Positions 39,188-49,346 of a stretch of 64,000 nt of DNA are shown here, piece after piece. Position 1 is the first letter of the stretch, and every line of letters begins with the position of its first letter. Below the pieces are notes generated by a model that had not been told where the DNA came from, searched no databases, and saw only the letters and a list, made by a program, of their open reading frames with translations. Origin of the DNA: Pantoea sp. CCBC3-3-1 (GTDB lineage Bacteria; Pseudomonadota; Gammaproteobacteria; Enterobacterales; Enterobacteriaceae); the NCBI RefSeq assembly GCF_007981265.1, contig NZ_CP034363.1:62001-126000 (forward strand), written 5' to 3'. A program made the position numbers and the translations under genes.

Positions 39188-40879
39188 ATGAACTATTTAA
39201 AATCATTAACTCAGCAAAAATTGTCACTTTTGCTGGCATTTTACGTCGGTATATTCCTGAATATCCCCGTTTTTTATCGTCGCTTCGATCCATTTTTAGC
39301 GCATTTTAAAGCCTCACAGTGGTTTTCCGCTCTGGCTGAAGTGGTTGCCATTGTCCTGCTAACATTTTTCCTGATGCGCCTGCTGTCGCTCGGCGGCAAG
39401 CTATTCTGGCGTATCACTACCACGGCGCTGGTGCTGATTTCCGTCGCTGCCAGTTACTATATGAGCTTCTTTAACGTTGTGATTGGCTACGGCATTGTTG
39501 CCTCGGTGATGACAACCGATACCGATCTGTCGAAAGAAGTTATTGGCTACCATTTTGTACTGTGGATGGTGCTGGTCAGTGCGCTGCCGATGCTGCTGAT
39601 CTGGCGTAACGCCCTGCGCATGACGCTGCTTGAGCAACTCAAAACGCCCGGCCAGCGCTTAAAACCGCTTGGTCTGTTATTACTGACCGTGGCGCTGGTA
39701 TGGTTGCCTATTCGCTATTTCGATAAGCAGCAGAACATTAACGAGAAGCTGACTAACGTTGACCTGCCGAGTTATGGCGGCGTGGTGGCGCACTCTTATC
39801 TGCCGTCTAACTGGTTGTCCGCGCTGGGGCTGTTTGCCTATACCAGCTACGATGAAAGAATGGACAGCAAAGACCTGTTCGACCCGGCCAAAAAGTTTAC
39901 CTATAACGCACCCGCCGGGCTGGATGACACCTATGTCGTTTTCGTCATTGGTGAAACCACACGCTGGGATCATATGGGTTTGCTGGGCTACGATCGTGAT
40001 ACCACGCCAAAACTGTCCAAAGAGAAAAACCTGGTGGCCTTCCGTGGAGAATCCTGCGATACCGCAACCAAGCTCTCTTTACGCTGTATGTTTGTGCGTG
40101 AAGGCGGGACGGATGAAGGCCCTGGCCGCACGTTGAAAGAGCAAAACGTCTTTTCCGTGCTGAAAGAGCTGGGCTTCAGTTCAGAGCTGTTCGCGATGCA
40201 GAGTGAAGTCTGGTTCTATAACAACACCAATGCGGATAACTATGCGTTTCGTGAGCAGATTGGCTCGGAAAAGCAGAATCAGGGCAAGTCGGTTGACGAT
40301 ATGCTGCTGGTGCCTGAGCTGAAAAAGTCGCTCGACAGGCATCCCGCAGGCAAACACCTGGTGGTGCTGCATACCAAAGGTTCTCACTATCTTTACTCAC
40401 AGCGCTATCCGCGTGACTTTGCCCGCTACCAGCCGGAATGCATGGGCGTTGACGAAACCTGTAGCAAGGCGATGTTGATTAACGCCTTCGATAACTCCGT
40501 TTTGTATACCGATACGGTGCTCGACAGCGTCTATGATCAACTGCGCGATAAGAAGGCGATTGTGTTTTACGCGGCCGACCATGGTGAATCAATCAGCGAA
40601 AATATGCATCTGCACGGTACGCCTCGTCATATGGCACCGCCAGAGCAGTTCCGCGTACCGATGATTATCTGGGCTTCCGATAAATATCTGGCCGACCCGC
40701 AAAATCAGAGCGCCTTCGATCGTCTGAAAGCGCAGCAGCGTGTGGGCACGACACATCGCCACGTTGAGCTGTTCGATACGATTCTGGGTTGTCTGGGATA
40801 CACCTCGCCGGACGGCGGTATCAAACAGGCAAACAACTGGTGTGCCGACCCGAAGAAAGCGGTGGCTGACAAAACCTGA
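39188..40879 (+). CDS. eptB: Kdo2-lipid A phosphoethanolamine 7''-transferase EptB
   Basis: 563 residues, the same length as E. coli EptB. Five N-terminal membrane spans (about 10-190), then a periplasmic alkaline-phosphatase-like catalytic domain: VVFVIGETTRWDHMGLLGYD, the nucleophile Thr region SCDTATKLSLRCMFVREGG, LHTKGSH, and AADHGESISENMHLHGTPR. Transfers phosphoethanolamine to the outer Kdo of LPS at the periplasmic face of the inner membrane. As in E. coli it stands immediately upstream of dppA. Confidence 0.96.
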   Translation: MNYLKSLTQQKLSLLLAFYVGIFLNIPVFYRRFDPFLAHFKASQWFSALAEVVAIVLLTFFLMRLLSLGGKLFWRITTTALVLISVAASYYMSFFNVVIGYGIVASVMTTDTDLSKEVIGYHFVLWMVLVSALPMLLIWRNALRMTLLEQLKTPGQRLKPLGLLLLTVALVWLPIRYFDKQQNINEKLTNVDLPSYGGVVAHSYLPSNWLSALGLFAYTSYDERMDSKDLFDPAKKFTYNAPAGLDDTYVVFVIGETTRWDHMGLLGYDRDTTPKLSKEKNLVAFRGESCDTATKLSLRCMFVREGGTDEGPGRTLKEQNVFSVLKELGFSSELFAMQSEVWFYNNTNADNYAFREQIGSEKQNQGKSVDDMLLVPELKKSLDRHPAGKHLVVLHTKGSHYLYSQRYPRDFARYQPECMGVDETCSKAMLINAFDNSVLYTDTVLDSVYDQLRDKKAIVFYAADHGESISENMHLHGTPRHMAPPEQFRVPMIIWASDKYLADPQNQSAFDRLKAQQRVGTTHRHVELFDTILGCLGYTSPDGGIKQANNWCADPKKAVADKT

Positions 40880-40905
40880 GGGTAGCGCCCGACCAGTCTG
40901 AACAG

Positions 40906-40936
40906 CCCCCATTTCCTGCCGGAGTGGGGGTTTTTT
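40906..40936 (+). terminator. Intrinsic terminator after eptB
   Basis: Stem CCCCCA / TGGGGG with a 13-nt loop, followed by TTTTTT at 40931-40936, 27 nt after the eptB stop. Confidence 0.88.
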
Positions 40937-41638
40937 ATTGGCTTCTGTCTAAAGCGTCTAAGCGTTGTTCAGGAGCAATACGCTTCTCGCCGCTTTTAGC
41001 CACTAAAAAGCGTGCTCACTGGACTCTCGACATGCACAGGATAATATCCTGACCGACCAAAAAACCTTTCCCGTTTCGCTCTCCGTCTTTAAACGCTAAA
41101 GCGATAAAAAACCTTATCCCAACTACGATCAATAACTTAATTTGTGCCGCGTTTCGCTTAAACGCGCAATGCGGTCATTCCCAAAATATCCTGGCCGCGT
41201 TGCAGCATATTTATCTGCCATGCCAGCCATAAGCAAAGCGTATCGTTAAAAAAAGGCTGCAATGTGGATATTTTTACAGGATTTTTTACGAAGCGAATCG
41301 CTGGTCAGAAAAGCAAAGGCGATATTTTAAGCGGGTATTTCGCATTGTGGCATTTCTATACACCATAAATGCGCGATTTTTACGCTTTTTTGTATTTGCT
41401 TGCGGGTTCTCACACTCTGTGTAAATACCGCGCCGTCGTATTGACGTTTTATGCAACTGTTGACAAATTGATCGTTCAGTGGCGAAAAGAAGCGGATTTG
41501 TCTTATGGCAGTCGCCGTAACGCGTTTTCCTCTCTCTCTCCCTCTCACTATCGCCGCAAGGCACACCGCACGGACCACACTCAAAAAAAACAGGTCCGGC
41601 GTAAGCACTTAACACCACATCATAACTGGAGCTGAAGC
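40937..41638 (+). promoter_or_regulatory. Long dppA upstream region
   Basis: About 700 bp without a recognisable gene. In E. coli the tRNA gene proK lies in this interval; no proline tRNA is visible here. Visible structure: a 7-bp inverted repeat CGCGTTT / AAACGCG (41148-41166), a TTGACA at 41459-41464 which could be a -35 box, and the GGAG ribosome-binding site near 41627. The segment just before the ATG (CACATCATAACTGGAGC) resembles the region where GcvB sRNA pairs with dppA mRNA in E. coli and Salmonella; pairing here is inference. A long upstream promoter/leader is expected for dpp. Confidence 0.5.
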
Positions 41639-43249
41639 ATGAGTAATTCCCTGGTTAAAACAAGGATGCTAAAGGTAGGTCTGAGCCTGATCGCGCTGAC
41701 CGTTGCCGCCGGCGTCCAGGCTAAAACCCTGGTCTATTGTTCTGAAGGGTCGCCTGAAGGCTTTAACCCGCAGCTGTTTACCTCCGGCACTACCTATGAC
41801 GCCAGCTCTGTTCCCATCTATAACCGTCTGGTTGAATTTAAAATCGGCACCACGGAAATCCAGCCAGGCCTGGCGGAGAAGTGGGATGTCAGTGAAGATG
41901 GCAAAACCTACACTTTCCATCTGCGTAAAGGCGTGAAGTGGCAGAATACCAAAGACTTCAAACCCAGCCGCGACTTCAACGCGGATGATGTGGTTTTCTC
42001 TTTTGAACGTCAGCTGGATAAAAACAATAAGTATCACGGCGTGTCTGGCGGCAGCTATGAATACTTTGAAGGCATGGGTATGCCCGCACTTATCAGCAAA
42101 ATCGAAAAGGTGGATGATTACACCGTGCGCTTCGTGCTGAACCGTTCTGAAGCGCCGTTCCTGGCTGATTTGGGGATGGACTTCGCCTCTATCATGTCTG
42201 CGGAATACGCCGACAACATGCTGAAAGCCGGCACACCGGAAAAAATCGATCTGAACCCTGTCGGCACCGGGCCTTTCCAGCTGCTGCAATACCAGAAAGA
42301 TTCCCGCATTCTGTACAAGCGTTTCGATCAGTTCTGGGGCACCAAGCCAAAAATCGATCGCCTGGTGTTCTCCATCACGCCTGATGCCTCCGTACGTTAC
42401 GCCAAGCTGCAAAAAGGCGAGTGCCAGGTGATGCCTTTCCCTAATCCGGCGGATATCGCACGGATGAAAGAAGATAAAAATATCAACCTGATGCAGATGC
42501 CAGGCCTTAACGTCGGCTATCTCTCTTTCAATACCGAGAAAAAACCGCTCGATAACCAAAAGGTGCGTCAGGCACTGACGATGGCGGTGAACAAACAGGC
42601 CATTATTGATGCGGTTTATCAGGGGGCAGGGCAGGCAGCGAAAAACCTGATCCCGCCAACGATGTGGAGCTATAACGACGCGATTCAGGATTACGCTTAC
42701 GATCCTGCTAAAGCGAAAGAGCTGCTGAAAGAAGCAGGCATGCCGGACGGCTTCTCCATCGACCTGTGGGCGATGCCGGTGCAGCGTCCATACAACCCTA
42801 ATGCCCGCCGTATGGCTGAGATGATCCAGAACGACTGGGCGAAGATTGGCGTGAAAGCCAAAATTGTGACCTACGAATGGGGCGAATACCTGAAGCGTGC
42901 CAAGGCGGGTGAACATCAGAGCGTGATGATGGGCTGGACCGGCGATAACGGCGATCCGGATAACTTCTTCGCCACGCTGTTCAGCTGCGCGGCCGCCAAA
43001 GATGGTTCGAACTACTCGCGCTGGTGCTATAAGCCATTCGAAGATCAAATCCAGCCAGCCCGTGCCGAAGCGGATCACAACAAGCGTATCGAGTATTACA
43101 AACAGGCGCAGGTCGTGATGCACGATCAGGCACCAGCGTTGATTATCGCTCACTCTACGGTGTATGAGCCGGTTAACAAAAAAGTGACCGGTTACGTGGT
43201 CGATCCTCTGGGTAAACATCACTTCGAGAACGTCGATATTCAGGAGTAA
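41639..43249 (+). CDS. dppA: Periplasmic dipeptide-binding protein DppA
   Basis: 536 residues (E. coli 535). Sec signal peptide [20 protein letters not shown]... cleaved after VQA-28; mature start [20 protein letters not shown]. Family 5 extracellular solute-binding protein; the two cysteine pairs of DppA are visible (YCSEG with [15 protein letters not shown] with YSRWCYK). Binds dipeptides for import and, in E. coli, heme and the Tap chemoreceptor. First gene of dppABCDF. Confidence 0.97.
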   Translation: MSNSLVKTRMLKVGLSLIALTVAAGVQAKTLVYCSEGSPEGFNPQLFTSGTTYDASSVPIYNRLVEFKIGTTEIQPGLAEKWDVSEDGKTYTFHLRKGVKWQNTKDFKPSRDFNADDVVFSFERQLDKNNKYHGVSGGSYEYFEGMGMPALISKIEKVDDYTVRFVLNRSEAPFLADLGMDFASIMSAEYADNMLKAGTPEKIDLNPVGTGPFQLLQYQKDSRILYKRFDQFWGTKPKIDRLVFSITPDASVRYAKLQKGECQVMPFPNPADIARMKEDKNINLMQMPGLNVGYLSFNTEKKPLDNQKVRQALTMAVNKQAIIDAVYQGAGQAAKNLIPPTMWSYNDAIQDYAYDPAKAKELLKEAGMPDGFSIDLWAMPVQRPYNPNARRMAEMIQNDWAKIGVKAKIVTYEWGEYLKRAKAGEHQSVMMGWTGDNGDPDNFFATLFSCAAAKDGSNYSRWCYKPFEDQIQPARAEADHNKRIEYYKQAQVVMHDQAPALIIAHSTVYEPVNKKVTGYVVDPLGKHHFENVDIQE

Positions 43250-43256
43250 TTCTGAC

Positions 43257-43286
43257 GCGGACGGCGCAGCAGGTTGCGCTGTCCGC
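43257..43286 (+). promoter_or_regulatory. dppA-dppB intercistronic hairpin
   Basis: 12-bp stem (43257-43268 with 43275-43286, one G-U pair), loop GCAGGT, 7 nt after the dppA stop and with no U-run. A second 8-bp hairpin follows at 43374-43394 (GCGGTTGG / CCGACCGC). Such structures commonly protect the 3' end of the binding-protein message and reduce expression of downstream permeases; inference. The gap 43250-43458 has no gene. Confidence 0.55.
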
Positions 43287-43458
43287 CGCTGGTTGTCCCC
43301 CCGTTCCTGATAGAAAATCACCATTTATTGAATATTTTTAATAGATGTCAGGCCAGGGCGCTTTTCGGGCGTCGCGGTTGGATTACCCGACCGCAAGATG
43401 TGAGCAATGATAATCCTGTCGGCAACGATCCGGCGGGAAACTAAAGAGAATCCGGATT

Positions 43459-44478
43459 ATGCTGCAGTTCATATTCCGACGTCTGGGACTTGTCATCCCA
43501 ACGTTTATTGGTATCACCCTGTTAACGTTCGCTTTTGTGCATATGATCCCGGGCGACCCGGTGCTGATTATGGCGGGTGAACGCGGTATGTCTCCTGAAC
43601 GTCATGCTCAGCTGCTGGCCCAAATGGGGCTGGATAAACCGCTGTGGCAACAATACGTTTCCTACGTCTGGGGCGTGTTTCATGGCGACCTGGGCATTTC
43701 ACTTAAAAGCCGGATACCGGTTTGGGAAGAGTTCGTTCCTCGCTTTAAAGCGACGCTGGAACTGGGGATCTGCGCGATGATTTTTGCGGTCGCTGTAGGG
43801 ATCCCGGTCGGCGTGCTGGCCGCCGTAAAACGCGGTTCCATCTTCGATCACACCGCCGTCGGCATTTCACTGACCGGCTATTCCATGCCGATTTTCTGGT
43901 GGGGAATGATGCTGATCATGCTGGTTTCGGTTCAGCTGAATTTGACGCCGGTTGCCGGACGTATTGGCGACACGGTATTTCTGGATGACAGCAAACCGCT
44001 AACTGGCTTTATGCTGATCGATACGCTGTTGTGGGGAGAAGAGGGCGACTTTAAAGATGCGGTCATGCATATGATCCTGCCCGCTATCGTGCTGGGCACC
44101 ATTCCTCTGGCGGTTATCGTGCGTATGACCCGCTCGGCCATGCTGGAAGTGCTGGGAGAAGATTACATCCGCACGGCCCGTGCCAAGGGACTGACACGGA
44201 TGCGAGTGATCGTGGTGCATGCATTGCGTAATGCAATGCTGCCGGTCGTCACGGTGATTGGTTTACAGGTGGGAACGCTGCTGGCGGGTGCCATCCTGAC
44301 CGAGACGATTTTCTCGTGGCCCGGTTTGGGTCGTTGGCTGATCGATGCGCTACAACGCCGTGACTATCCGGTTGTGCAGGGCGGCGTGCTGATGGTGGCG
44401 ACGCTGATTATCCTGGTCAACCTGCTGGTTGACGTGCTTTACGGCGTGGTCAATCCACGCATTCGCCACAAGAAATAA
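43459..44478 (+). CDS. dppB: Dipeptide ABC transporter permease DppB
   Basis: 339 residues, E. coli length. Six membrane spans, first at about 9-30 (LVIPTFIGITLLTFAFVHMI); a PGDP motif follows. Binding-protein-dependent permease domain with EAA-type loop VLGEDYIRTARAKGLTRMRV. Inner-membrane half of the DppBC channel. dppC begins 10 nt after its stop. Confidence 0.97.
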   Translation: MLQFIFRRLGLVIPTFIGITLLTFAFVHMIPGDPVLIMAGERGMSPERHAQLLAQMGLDKPLWQQYVSYVWGVFHGDLGISLKSRIPVWEEFVPRFKATLELGICAMIFAVAVGIPVGVLAAVKRGSIFDHTAVGISLTGYSMPIFWWGMMLIMLVSVQLNLTPVAGRIGDTVFLDDSKPLTGFMLIDTLLWGEEGDFKDAVMHMILPAIVLGTIPLAVIVRMTRSAMLEVLGEDYIRTARAKGLTRMRVIVVHALRNAMLPVVTVIGLQVGTLLAGAILTETIFSWPGLGRWLIDALQRRDYPVVQGGVLMVATLIILVNLLVDVLYGVVNPRIRHKK

Positions 44479-44488
44479 GGGGGCCAGC

Positions 44489-45391
44489 ATGTCTTTAGTC
44501 GATCCGGGCAGCGTGCCCGCTGCACCTAAGCCCATGACCCCGCTACAGGAGTTCTGGCACTACTTCAAACGTAATAAAGGCGCGGTTATCGGCCTGGCTT
44601 ACGTGGTTCTGGTCTTTTTTATCGCCATATTCGCCAACTTTATCGCACCGCATGCACCGGCGGATCAGTTCCGCGATGCGCTGCTGCATCCGCCGGTTTG
44701 GCAGGAGGGTGGCAGCTGGCAGTACATTCTTGGCACCGACGATGTGGGCCGTGATGTGCTCTCGCGCCTGATGTATGGTGCGCGTCTCTCACTGCTGGTT
44801 GGATGTCTGGTTGTGGTGCTGTCGCTGATCCTTGGCGTGATTTTCGGCCTGATTGCGGGCTATGTGGGCGGCGCGACGGATGCCATCATTATGCGCCTCG
44901 TCGATATCATGCTGGCGCTGCCGAGCCTGCTGCTGGCGCTGGTGCTGGTCGCCATCTTCGGGCCGTCGATTATTAACGCGTCTATTGCGCTAACCTTCGT
45001 GGCTTTGCCGCACTACATCCGTCTGACGCGTGCGGCGGTGCTGGTGGAAGTGCATCGTGATTACGTTACCGCCTCGAACGTCGCGGGCGCGGGTGCAATG
45101 CGGCAGATGTTTATCAACATTCTGCCCAACTGCCTGGCGCCGTTGATCGTGCAGGCTTCGCTGGGTTTCTCCAACGCCATCCTTGATATGGCCGCGCTGG
45201 GTTTCCTGGGTATGGGGGCGCAACCGCCAACGCCGGAGTGGGGCACGATGCTCTCCGACGTGTTGCAGTATGCGCAAAGTGCCTGGTGGGTCGTCACCTT
45301 CCCCGGTTTGGCGATTCTGCTGACGGTTCTGGCATTTAACCTGATGGGCGATGGTTTACGCGACGCCCTCGACCCGAAACTCAAGCAGTAG
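44489..45391 (+). CDS. dppC: Dipeptide ABC transporter permease DppC
   Basis: 300 residues, E. coli length, from the ATG at 44489 (MSLVDPGSVPAAPKPMTPLQ), preceded by AAGGGGG. N-terminal OppC-type cytoplasmic segment, six membrane spans, EAA-type loop VHRDYVTASNVAGAGAMRQM. Partner of DppB in the inner membrane. Confidence 0.97.
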   Translation: MSLVDPGSVPAAPKPMTPLQEFWHYFKRNKGAVIGLAYVVLVFFIAIFANFIAPHAPADQFRDALLHPPVWQEGGSWQYILGTDDVGRDVLSRLMYGARLSLLVGCLVVVLSLILGVIFGLIAGYVGGATDAIIMRLVDIMLALPSLLLALVLVAIFGPSIINASIALTFVALPHYIRLTRAAVLVEVHRDYVTASNVAGAGAMRQMFINILPNCLAPLIVQASLGFSNAILDMAALGFLGMGAQPPTPEWGTMLSDVLQYAQSAWWVVTFPGLAILLTVLAFNLMGDGLRDALDPKLKQ

Positions 45392-45400
45392 AGGCATCCG

Positions 45401-46393
45401 ATGGCATTATTAAATATAGACCAACTGTCGGTGCATTTCGGCGACGAGAAAGCACCGTTCCGCGCGGTAGATCGCATCAGCTATCAGGTTGAACAGGGCC
45501 AGGTAGTGGGCATCGTGGGCGAATCCGGTTCCGGAAAATCGGTCAGTTCTCTGGCAATCATGGGACTGATTGATTATCCCGGCAGAGTGATGGCTGACCG
45601 GCTGGAGTTTAATCAGCGCGATTTGAAGCGCATTTCTGAAAAAGAACGCCGCCAGCTGGTTGGCTCCGAAGTGGCGATGATTTTTCAGGATCCGATGACC
45701 AGCCTGAATCCCTGCTACACCGTAGGCTTTCAGATTATGGAAGCGATCAAGGTGCACCAGGGCGGTAATAAACGCACGCGCCGCCAGCGTGCGATAGATT
45801 TACTGAATCAGGTTGGCATACCCGATCCGGCCTCCCGACTGGATGTTTATCCGCACCAGCTTTCCGGCGGCATGAGCCAGCGCGTGATGATCGCGATGGC
45901 GATTGCCTGTCGGCCAAAATTGCTGATTGCCGATGAGCCAACCACGGCGCTCGATGTCACCATTCAGGCGCAGATCATTGAGCTACTGCTTGATCTTCAG
46001 CGTCAGGAAAACATGGCGCTGATCCTGATCACGCACGATCTGGCGCTGGTGGCGGAAGCAGCGCAACACATTATCGTCATGTACGCCGGGCAGGTCGTGG
46101 AAACCGGCAGGGCGGTGGATATCTTCAAAGCGCCGCGCCATCCCTACACTCAGGCGCTGCTGCGCGCGCTGCCTGAGTTTGCCGTTGATAAGGCGCGACT
46201 GGCTTCACTACCCGGCGTGGTGCCGGGGAAATATGACCGGCCAAACGGCTGCCTGCTAAATCCGCGCTGCCCGTATGCGCAGGACCGTTGTCGTGTCGAA
46301 GAACCTGAATTACGTGATATTCCGGGACGCCAGTCCAAATGTCATTTCCCACTGGATGATGCCGGGAGACCAACTTATGAAGCAAGCTACTGA
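45401..46393 (+). CDS. dppD: Dipeptide ABC transporter ATPase DppD
   Basis: 330 residues (E. coli 327). Walker A GESGSGKS (K46), Q-loop [12 protein letters not shown], signature [14 protein letters not shown], Walker [13 protein letters not shown]. The C-terminal oligopeptide-transporter extension has the Cys pattern [14 protein letters not shown] plus a later Cys, which in this family can bind an Fe-S cluster. Energises DppBC with DppF. The dppF start lies inside its last codons. Confidence 0.97.
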   Translation: MALLNIDQLSVHFGDEKAPFRAVDRISYQVEQGQVVGIVGESGSGKSVSSLAIMGLIDYPGRVMADRLEFNQRDLKRISEKERRQLVGSEVAMIFQDPMTSLNPCYTVGFQIMEAIKVHQGGNKRTRRQRAIDLLNQVGIPDPASRLDVYPHQLSGGMSQRVMIAMAIACRPKLLIADEPTTALDVTIQAQIIELLLDLQRQENMALILITHDLALVAEAAQHIIVMYAGQVVETGRAVDIFKAPRHPYTQALLRALPEFAVDKARLASLPGVVPGKYDRPNGCLLNPRCPYAQDRCRVEEPELRDIPGRQSKCHFPLDDAGRPTYEASY

Positions 46394-47381
46394 CTCTGCC
46401 CTGCTGATGCAGGCAATCGATCTGAAAAAGCATTACCCGGTGAAGAAAGGGCTGTTCGGTCAGGAGCGATTGGTGAAAGCGCTGGACGGCGTCTCTTTCA
46501 ACCTCGAGCGCGGCAAAACGCTGGCGGTCGTTGGCGAATCGGGTTGCGGAAAATCCACGCTGGGCCGCCTGTTGACGATGATTGAAACGCCCACCGAAGG
46601 ACAGCTGTTTTATCAGGGACAGGATTTGCTGAAGCCCGATCCTTCCGCGCAGCAGCTACGGCGTCAAAAGATTCAGATTGTCTTCCAGAACCCGTATGGC
46701 TCTCTCAACCCGCGGAAAAAAGTCAGCCAAATACTGGAAGAACCGCTGCTGATCAATACTCGCCTGAGTAAAGCGGAACGGCGTGAAAAAACGCTGGCGA
46801 TGATGGCGAAGGTCGGGCTTAAAACGGAACATTACGACCGCTATCCGCATATGTTTTCTGGCGGCCAGCGCCAGCGCATCGCTATCGCTCGCGGGTTGAT
46901 GCTCGATCCGGACGTGCTGATTGCCGATGAGCCGGTCTCCGCGCTGGATGTTTCCGTCCGTGCTCAGGTGCTGAACCTGATGATGGATCTGCAACAGGAG
47001 CTGGGTCTCTCCTACGTGTTTATCTCGCACGACCTGTCGGTGGTAGAGCATATCGCGGATGAGGTGATGGTAATGTATCTGGGACGTTGCGTGGAGCGGG
47101 GCACGAAAGAAGCGATTTTTGCGAATCCGCGTCATCCCTATACTCAGGCGCTGCTGTCCGCCACGCCTCGTCTTAACCCGGACGATCGGCGCGAACGCAT
47201 CAAGCTTACCGGCGAGCTGCCAAGCCCACTTAATCCGCCGCCGGGCTGTGCGTTCAACGCGCGTTGTCGACGTCGTTTCGGTCCCTGTACGCAGTTTCAG
47301 CCGCAGCTGAAACAGTATGGTGAACAGCAGATTGCCTGTTTTGCTGTGGATCAGGATGAAGGGCAGTCGGTTCCGCGTTAA
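46377..47381 (+). CDS. dppF: Dipeptide ABC transporter ATPase DppF
   Basis: 334 residues, E. coli length, from the ATG at 46377 ([20 protein letters not shown]), with GGGAG about 8 nt upstream; it overlaps the dppD end by 17 nt. Walker [11 protein letters not shown]-loop [13 protein letters not shown], signature [14 protein letters not shown], Walker [12 protein letters not shown], and C-terminal Cys motif [16 protein letters not shown] terminator follows directly. Confidence 0.97.
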   Translation: MKQATDSALLMQAIDLKKHYPVKKGLFGQERLVKALDGVSFNLERGKTLAVVGESGCGKSTLGRLLTMIETPTEGQLFYQGQDLLKPDPSAQQLRRQKIQIVFQNPYGSLNPRKKVSQILEEPLLINTRLSKAERREKTLAMMAKVGLKTEHYDRYPHMFSGGQRQRIAIARGLMLDPDVLIADEPVSALDVSVRAQVLNLMMDLQQELGLSYVFISHDLSVVEHIADEVMVMYLGRCVERGTKEAIFANPRHPYTQALLSATPRLNPDDRRERIKLTGELPSPLNPPPGCAFNARCRRRFGPCTQFQPQLKQYGEQQIACFAVDQDEGQSVPR

Positions 47382-47383
47382 TG

Positions 47384-47421
47384 AAAAGCCGGTACGACAG
47401 GAAAAATCGTTACCGGCTTTT
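47384..47421 (+). terminator. Intrinsic terminator after dppF
   Basis: Stem AAAAGCCGGTA / TACCGGCTTTT (11 bp) with a 16-nt loop that can pair further (ACGA with TCGT); T-rich 3' end. Begins 3 nt after the dppF stop. Confidence 0.85.
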
Positions 47422-47773
47422 AAATTTATAAAAGAGGGTTAAAAGGTCACTTAACATAAATTTATTTCAATTTTTACCTGAGCCGACAGGCTCGGTATTG
47501 CCTGAGAAAGTCGGATTTTTTCAAAATCGTTGCGCTTACTTTCTTATAAAAAAGGATGAATATTAATTTTCGTCTTTTCAGACTGCGTATGCAGGCTATT
47601 TAAGTCAAATGATTGCATTATTGATTACCAGGCTGTGAAATCATTTACACGCTAAATACCTTAATGTCTATTAAGTAATAAAACTATTCGCCTTTCTATT
47701 AAGAATAATCTCATGTAAGCGGATATTATATGATATATTGCCGCGAAATTTTCCACACCTCGTGACCCTTCCC
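47422..47773 (+). promoter_or_regulatory. AT-rich upstream region of the bcsO-Q-A-B-C-D-Z operon
   Basis: 352 bp without a gene, strongly AT-rich, lying between the dppF terminator and bcsO. It must hold the cellulose operon promoter; several TATAAT-like boxes near 47720-47740 (for example TGATATATT) are possible, but I cannot choose one. A short 5-bp hairpin GAGCC-GACA-GGCTC is at 47480-47493. Confidence 0.4.
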
Positions 47774-48472
47774 ATGAAAAGTTATGACGATCTGCAGCGT
47801 TTTAAAGAGAAAACGCATACAAACCATATCGAATTCAAGGATATGTCTGAACAGACAAAGAATTCAGACAGTGCGAACTGGGCGATCATCAAACAGCTGA
47901 TGAACCACAGCACCACGCCGACCTTAGGGAATGGTCAAAGTATTAACGTCGCGGTGCCGCAGCCTATTGCAGAAGATACATTCAGCCTGGCTGCTACGCC
48001 GTTACAGGCCCGCCCTGATCTGCCCGCACGCCGCACGCCACCTGCTGCCGTACCGCGTGCAGGCAGCGTGGCTGCTTTTGTTGCGGCTCAGCCCGCGGAT
48101 GTGGGTAGTCGCTCACTGCTGGAGAGCGTATCGGCTTCGTTGAAACCTGCGTTAACCGCCATTTCGCCAGCCGCAGCTGACGCACACTATGCTGCCGGAT
48201 CGGTGCCCGTTGACATTGCACAGGCGCATGCTGGTTTTGCGGAAACTGACGTTCGTCCCGCTGCCGAAGAGGCATCGACAGATATTTTCACCCAGCTTCA
48301 AAAATCTGCGCCGCTTCCGGTCGCGCAACCGGCCCGGCCTGTCGCGCGTAGCGCAGTCGAGACGGAAACCCCGCGTTTCAAACAGCTGTTTAGCGCCACA
48401 TCTGAAGCCAGGACCTTATCCAAAGATACCCTGCTGCAACCCCTGTTGGAGAGAATTGCCTTATGCCGTTAG
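47774..48472 (+). CDS. bcsO: Cellulose biosynthesis protein BcsO
   Basis: 232 residues from the ATG at 47774 (MKSYDDLQRFKEKTHTNHIE), no strong Shine-Dalgarno; an in-frame ATG at 47738 would add 12 residues. Conserved N-terminal motif (about 1-55, up to NWAIIKQLMNH), then a long Ala/Pro-rich low-complexity stretch and a conserved C-terminal RFKQLFSAT segment. Accessory scaffold-like protein found in bcsD-type operons of Enterobacterales; exact role uncertain. Overlaps bcsQ by 10 nt. Confidence 0.85.
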   Translation: MKSYDDLQRFKEKTHTNHIEFKDMSEQTKNSDSANWAIIKQLMNHSTTPTLGNGQSINVAVPQPIAEDTFSLAATPLQARPDLPARRTPPAAVPRAGSVAAFVAAQPADVGSRSLLESVSASLKPALTAISPAAADAHYAAGSVPVDIAQAHAGFAETDVRPAAEEASTDIFTQLQKSAPLPVAQPARPVARSAVETETPRFKQLFSATSEARTLSKDTLLQPLLERIALCR

Positions 48473-49260
48473 TTTGTGTTTGTTCTCCCAAAGGTGGCGT
48501 AGGTAAAACCACGCTTGCAGCTAACCTGGCCTACACGCTGGCTCGCGGCGGAAGCAAAGTGTTAGCCATCGACTTCGATGTGCAGAACGCTTTACGCCTG
48601 CATTTTGGCGTGCCGTTGTCTGACGGGCGTGGTTTTGTGGCGAAATCGGCCGGATCACCAGACTGGAGTCAGTCTATCCTCACCACCGGCGGTAATATTT
48701 TTGTGATGCCGTACGGCGACGTTACTGAGGATCAGCGCGTTGAATTTGAAGGGAATTTATCGCAAGACCCTAACTTTCTTAAGCGTGGTCTGCAAACCGT
48801 TCTGAACTATCCTGGCCTGATTATCGTGGCTGATTTTCCTCCAGGCCCCGGGCCCGCCCTAAAGGCAATGACCGATCTTGCCGATTTACACCTTGTGGTC
48901 ATGCTGGCGGATACCGCCTCGCTATCGCTGTTGCCGCAAATTGAGAACGAAAAAATGATTGGCGGCGCGCTGAATCAGCGGGCTGGTCACTTCTTCGTGC
49001 TTAACCAAAGCGACAGCCGCCGTAACATCAGTCGTGACGTCACGACCTTTATGCAGCAGCGTCTGGGCGACCGTTTGCTTGGCGTGGTAAACCGTGATGA
49101 AAGCGTGGCAGAGGCTAACGCCTCTCAGCAATCCATTTATGACTTCAGCCCGGTTTCCGCAGCGGCCTTTGATATCGAAATAGTGGGCAAGCGCGTTGCG
49201 GCGCTGCTGGATATCAAGGTAGGTGATGGTGAAATGCAGGCCCCGTTGCGCTCGCGCTAG
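48463..49260 (+). CDS. bcsQ: BcsQ, ParA/MinD-like ATPase of the first cellulose operon
   Basis: 265 residues. Deviant Walker A intact: SPKGGVGKTT with K10 and K15; then IDFDVQNALRLHF and VADFPPGPGPALKAM (switch region). Family members are cytoplasmic ATPases that position the cellulose synthase. Second gene of the operon; the C-terminus ends in an Arg-rich tail (PLRSR). A paralogue with a degenerate Walker A lies at 62994-63722. Confidence 0.9.
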   Translation: MPLVCVCSPKGGVGKTTLAANLAYTLARGGSKVLAIDFDVQNALRLHFGVPLSDGRGFVAKSAGSPDWSQSILTTGGNIFVMPYGDVTEDQRVEFEGNLSQDPNFLKRGLQTVLNYPGLIIVADFPPGPGPALKAMTDLADLHLVVMLADTASLSLLPQIENEKMIGGALNQRAGHFFVLNQSDSRRNISRDVTTFMQQRLGDRLLGVVNRDESVAEANASQQSIYDFSPVSAAAFDIEIVGKRVAALLDIKVGDGEMQAPLRSR

Positions 49261-49346
49261 CTAACGGCTGAGTACAGGATACATTCCTGAAATCATGGGG
49301 CGCGTTTGCGCTCCGCTAATAATAGTGTTTGTTTTCAGGATGACCT

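Noticed and set aside
40937..41638. Proline tRNA proK expected from E. coli gene order
   Set aside because: No cloverleaf, T-loop GTTCGAATC or CCA end is visible in the interval.
41669..43324. 551-codon open frame opposite dppA
   Set aside because: dppA is an unmistakable full-length gene here; the antisense frame has no recognisable domain.
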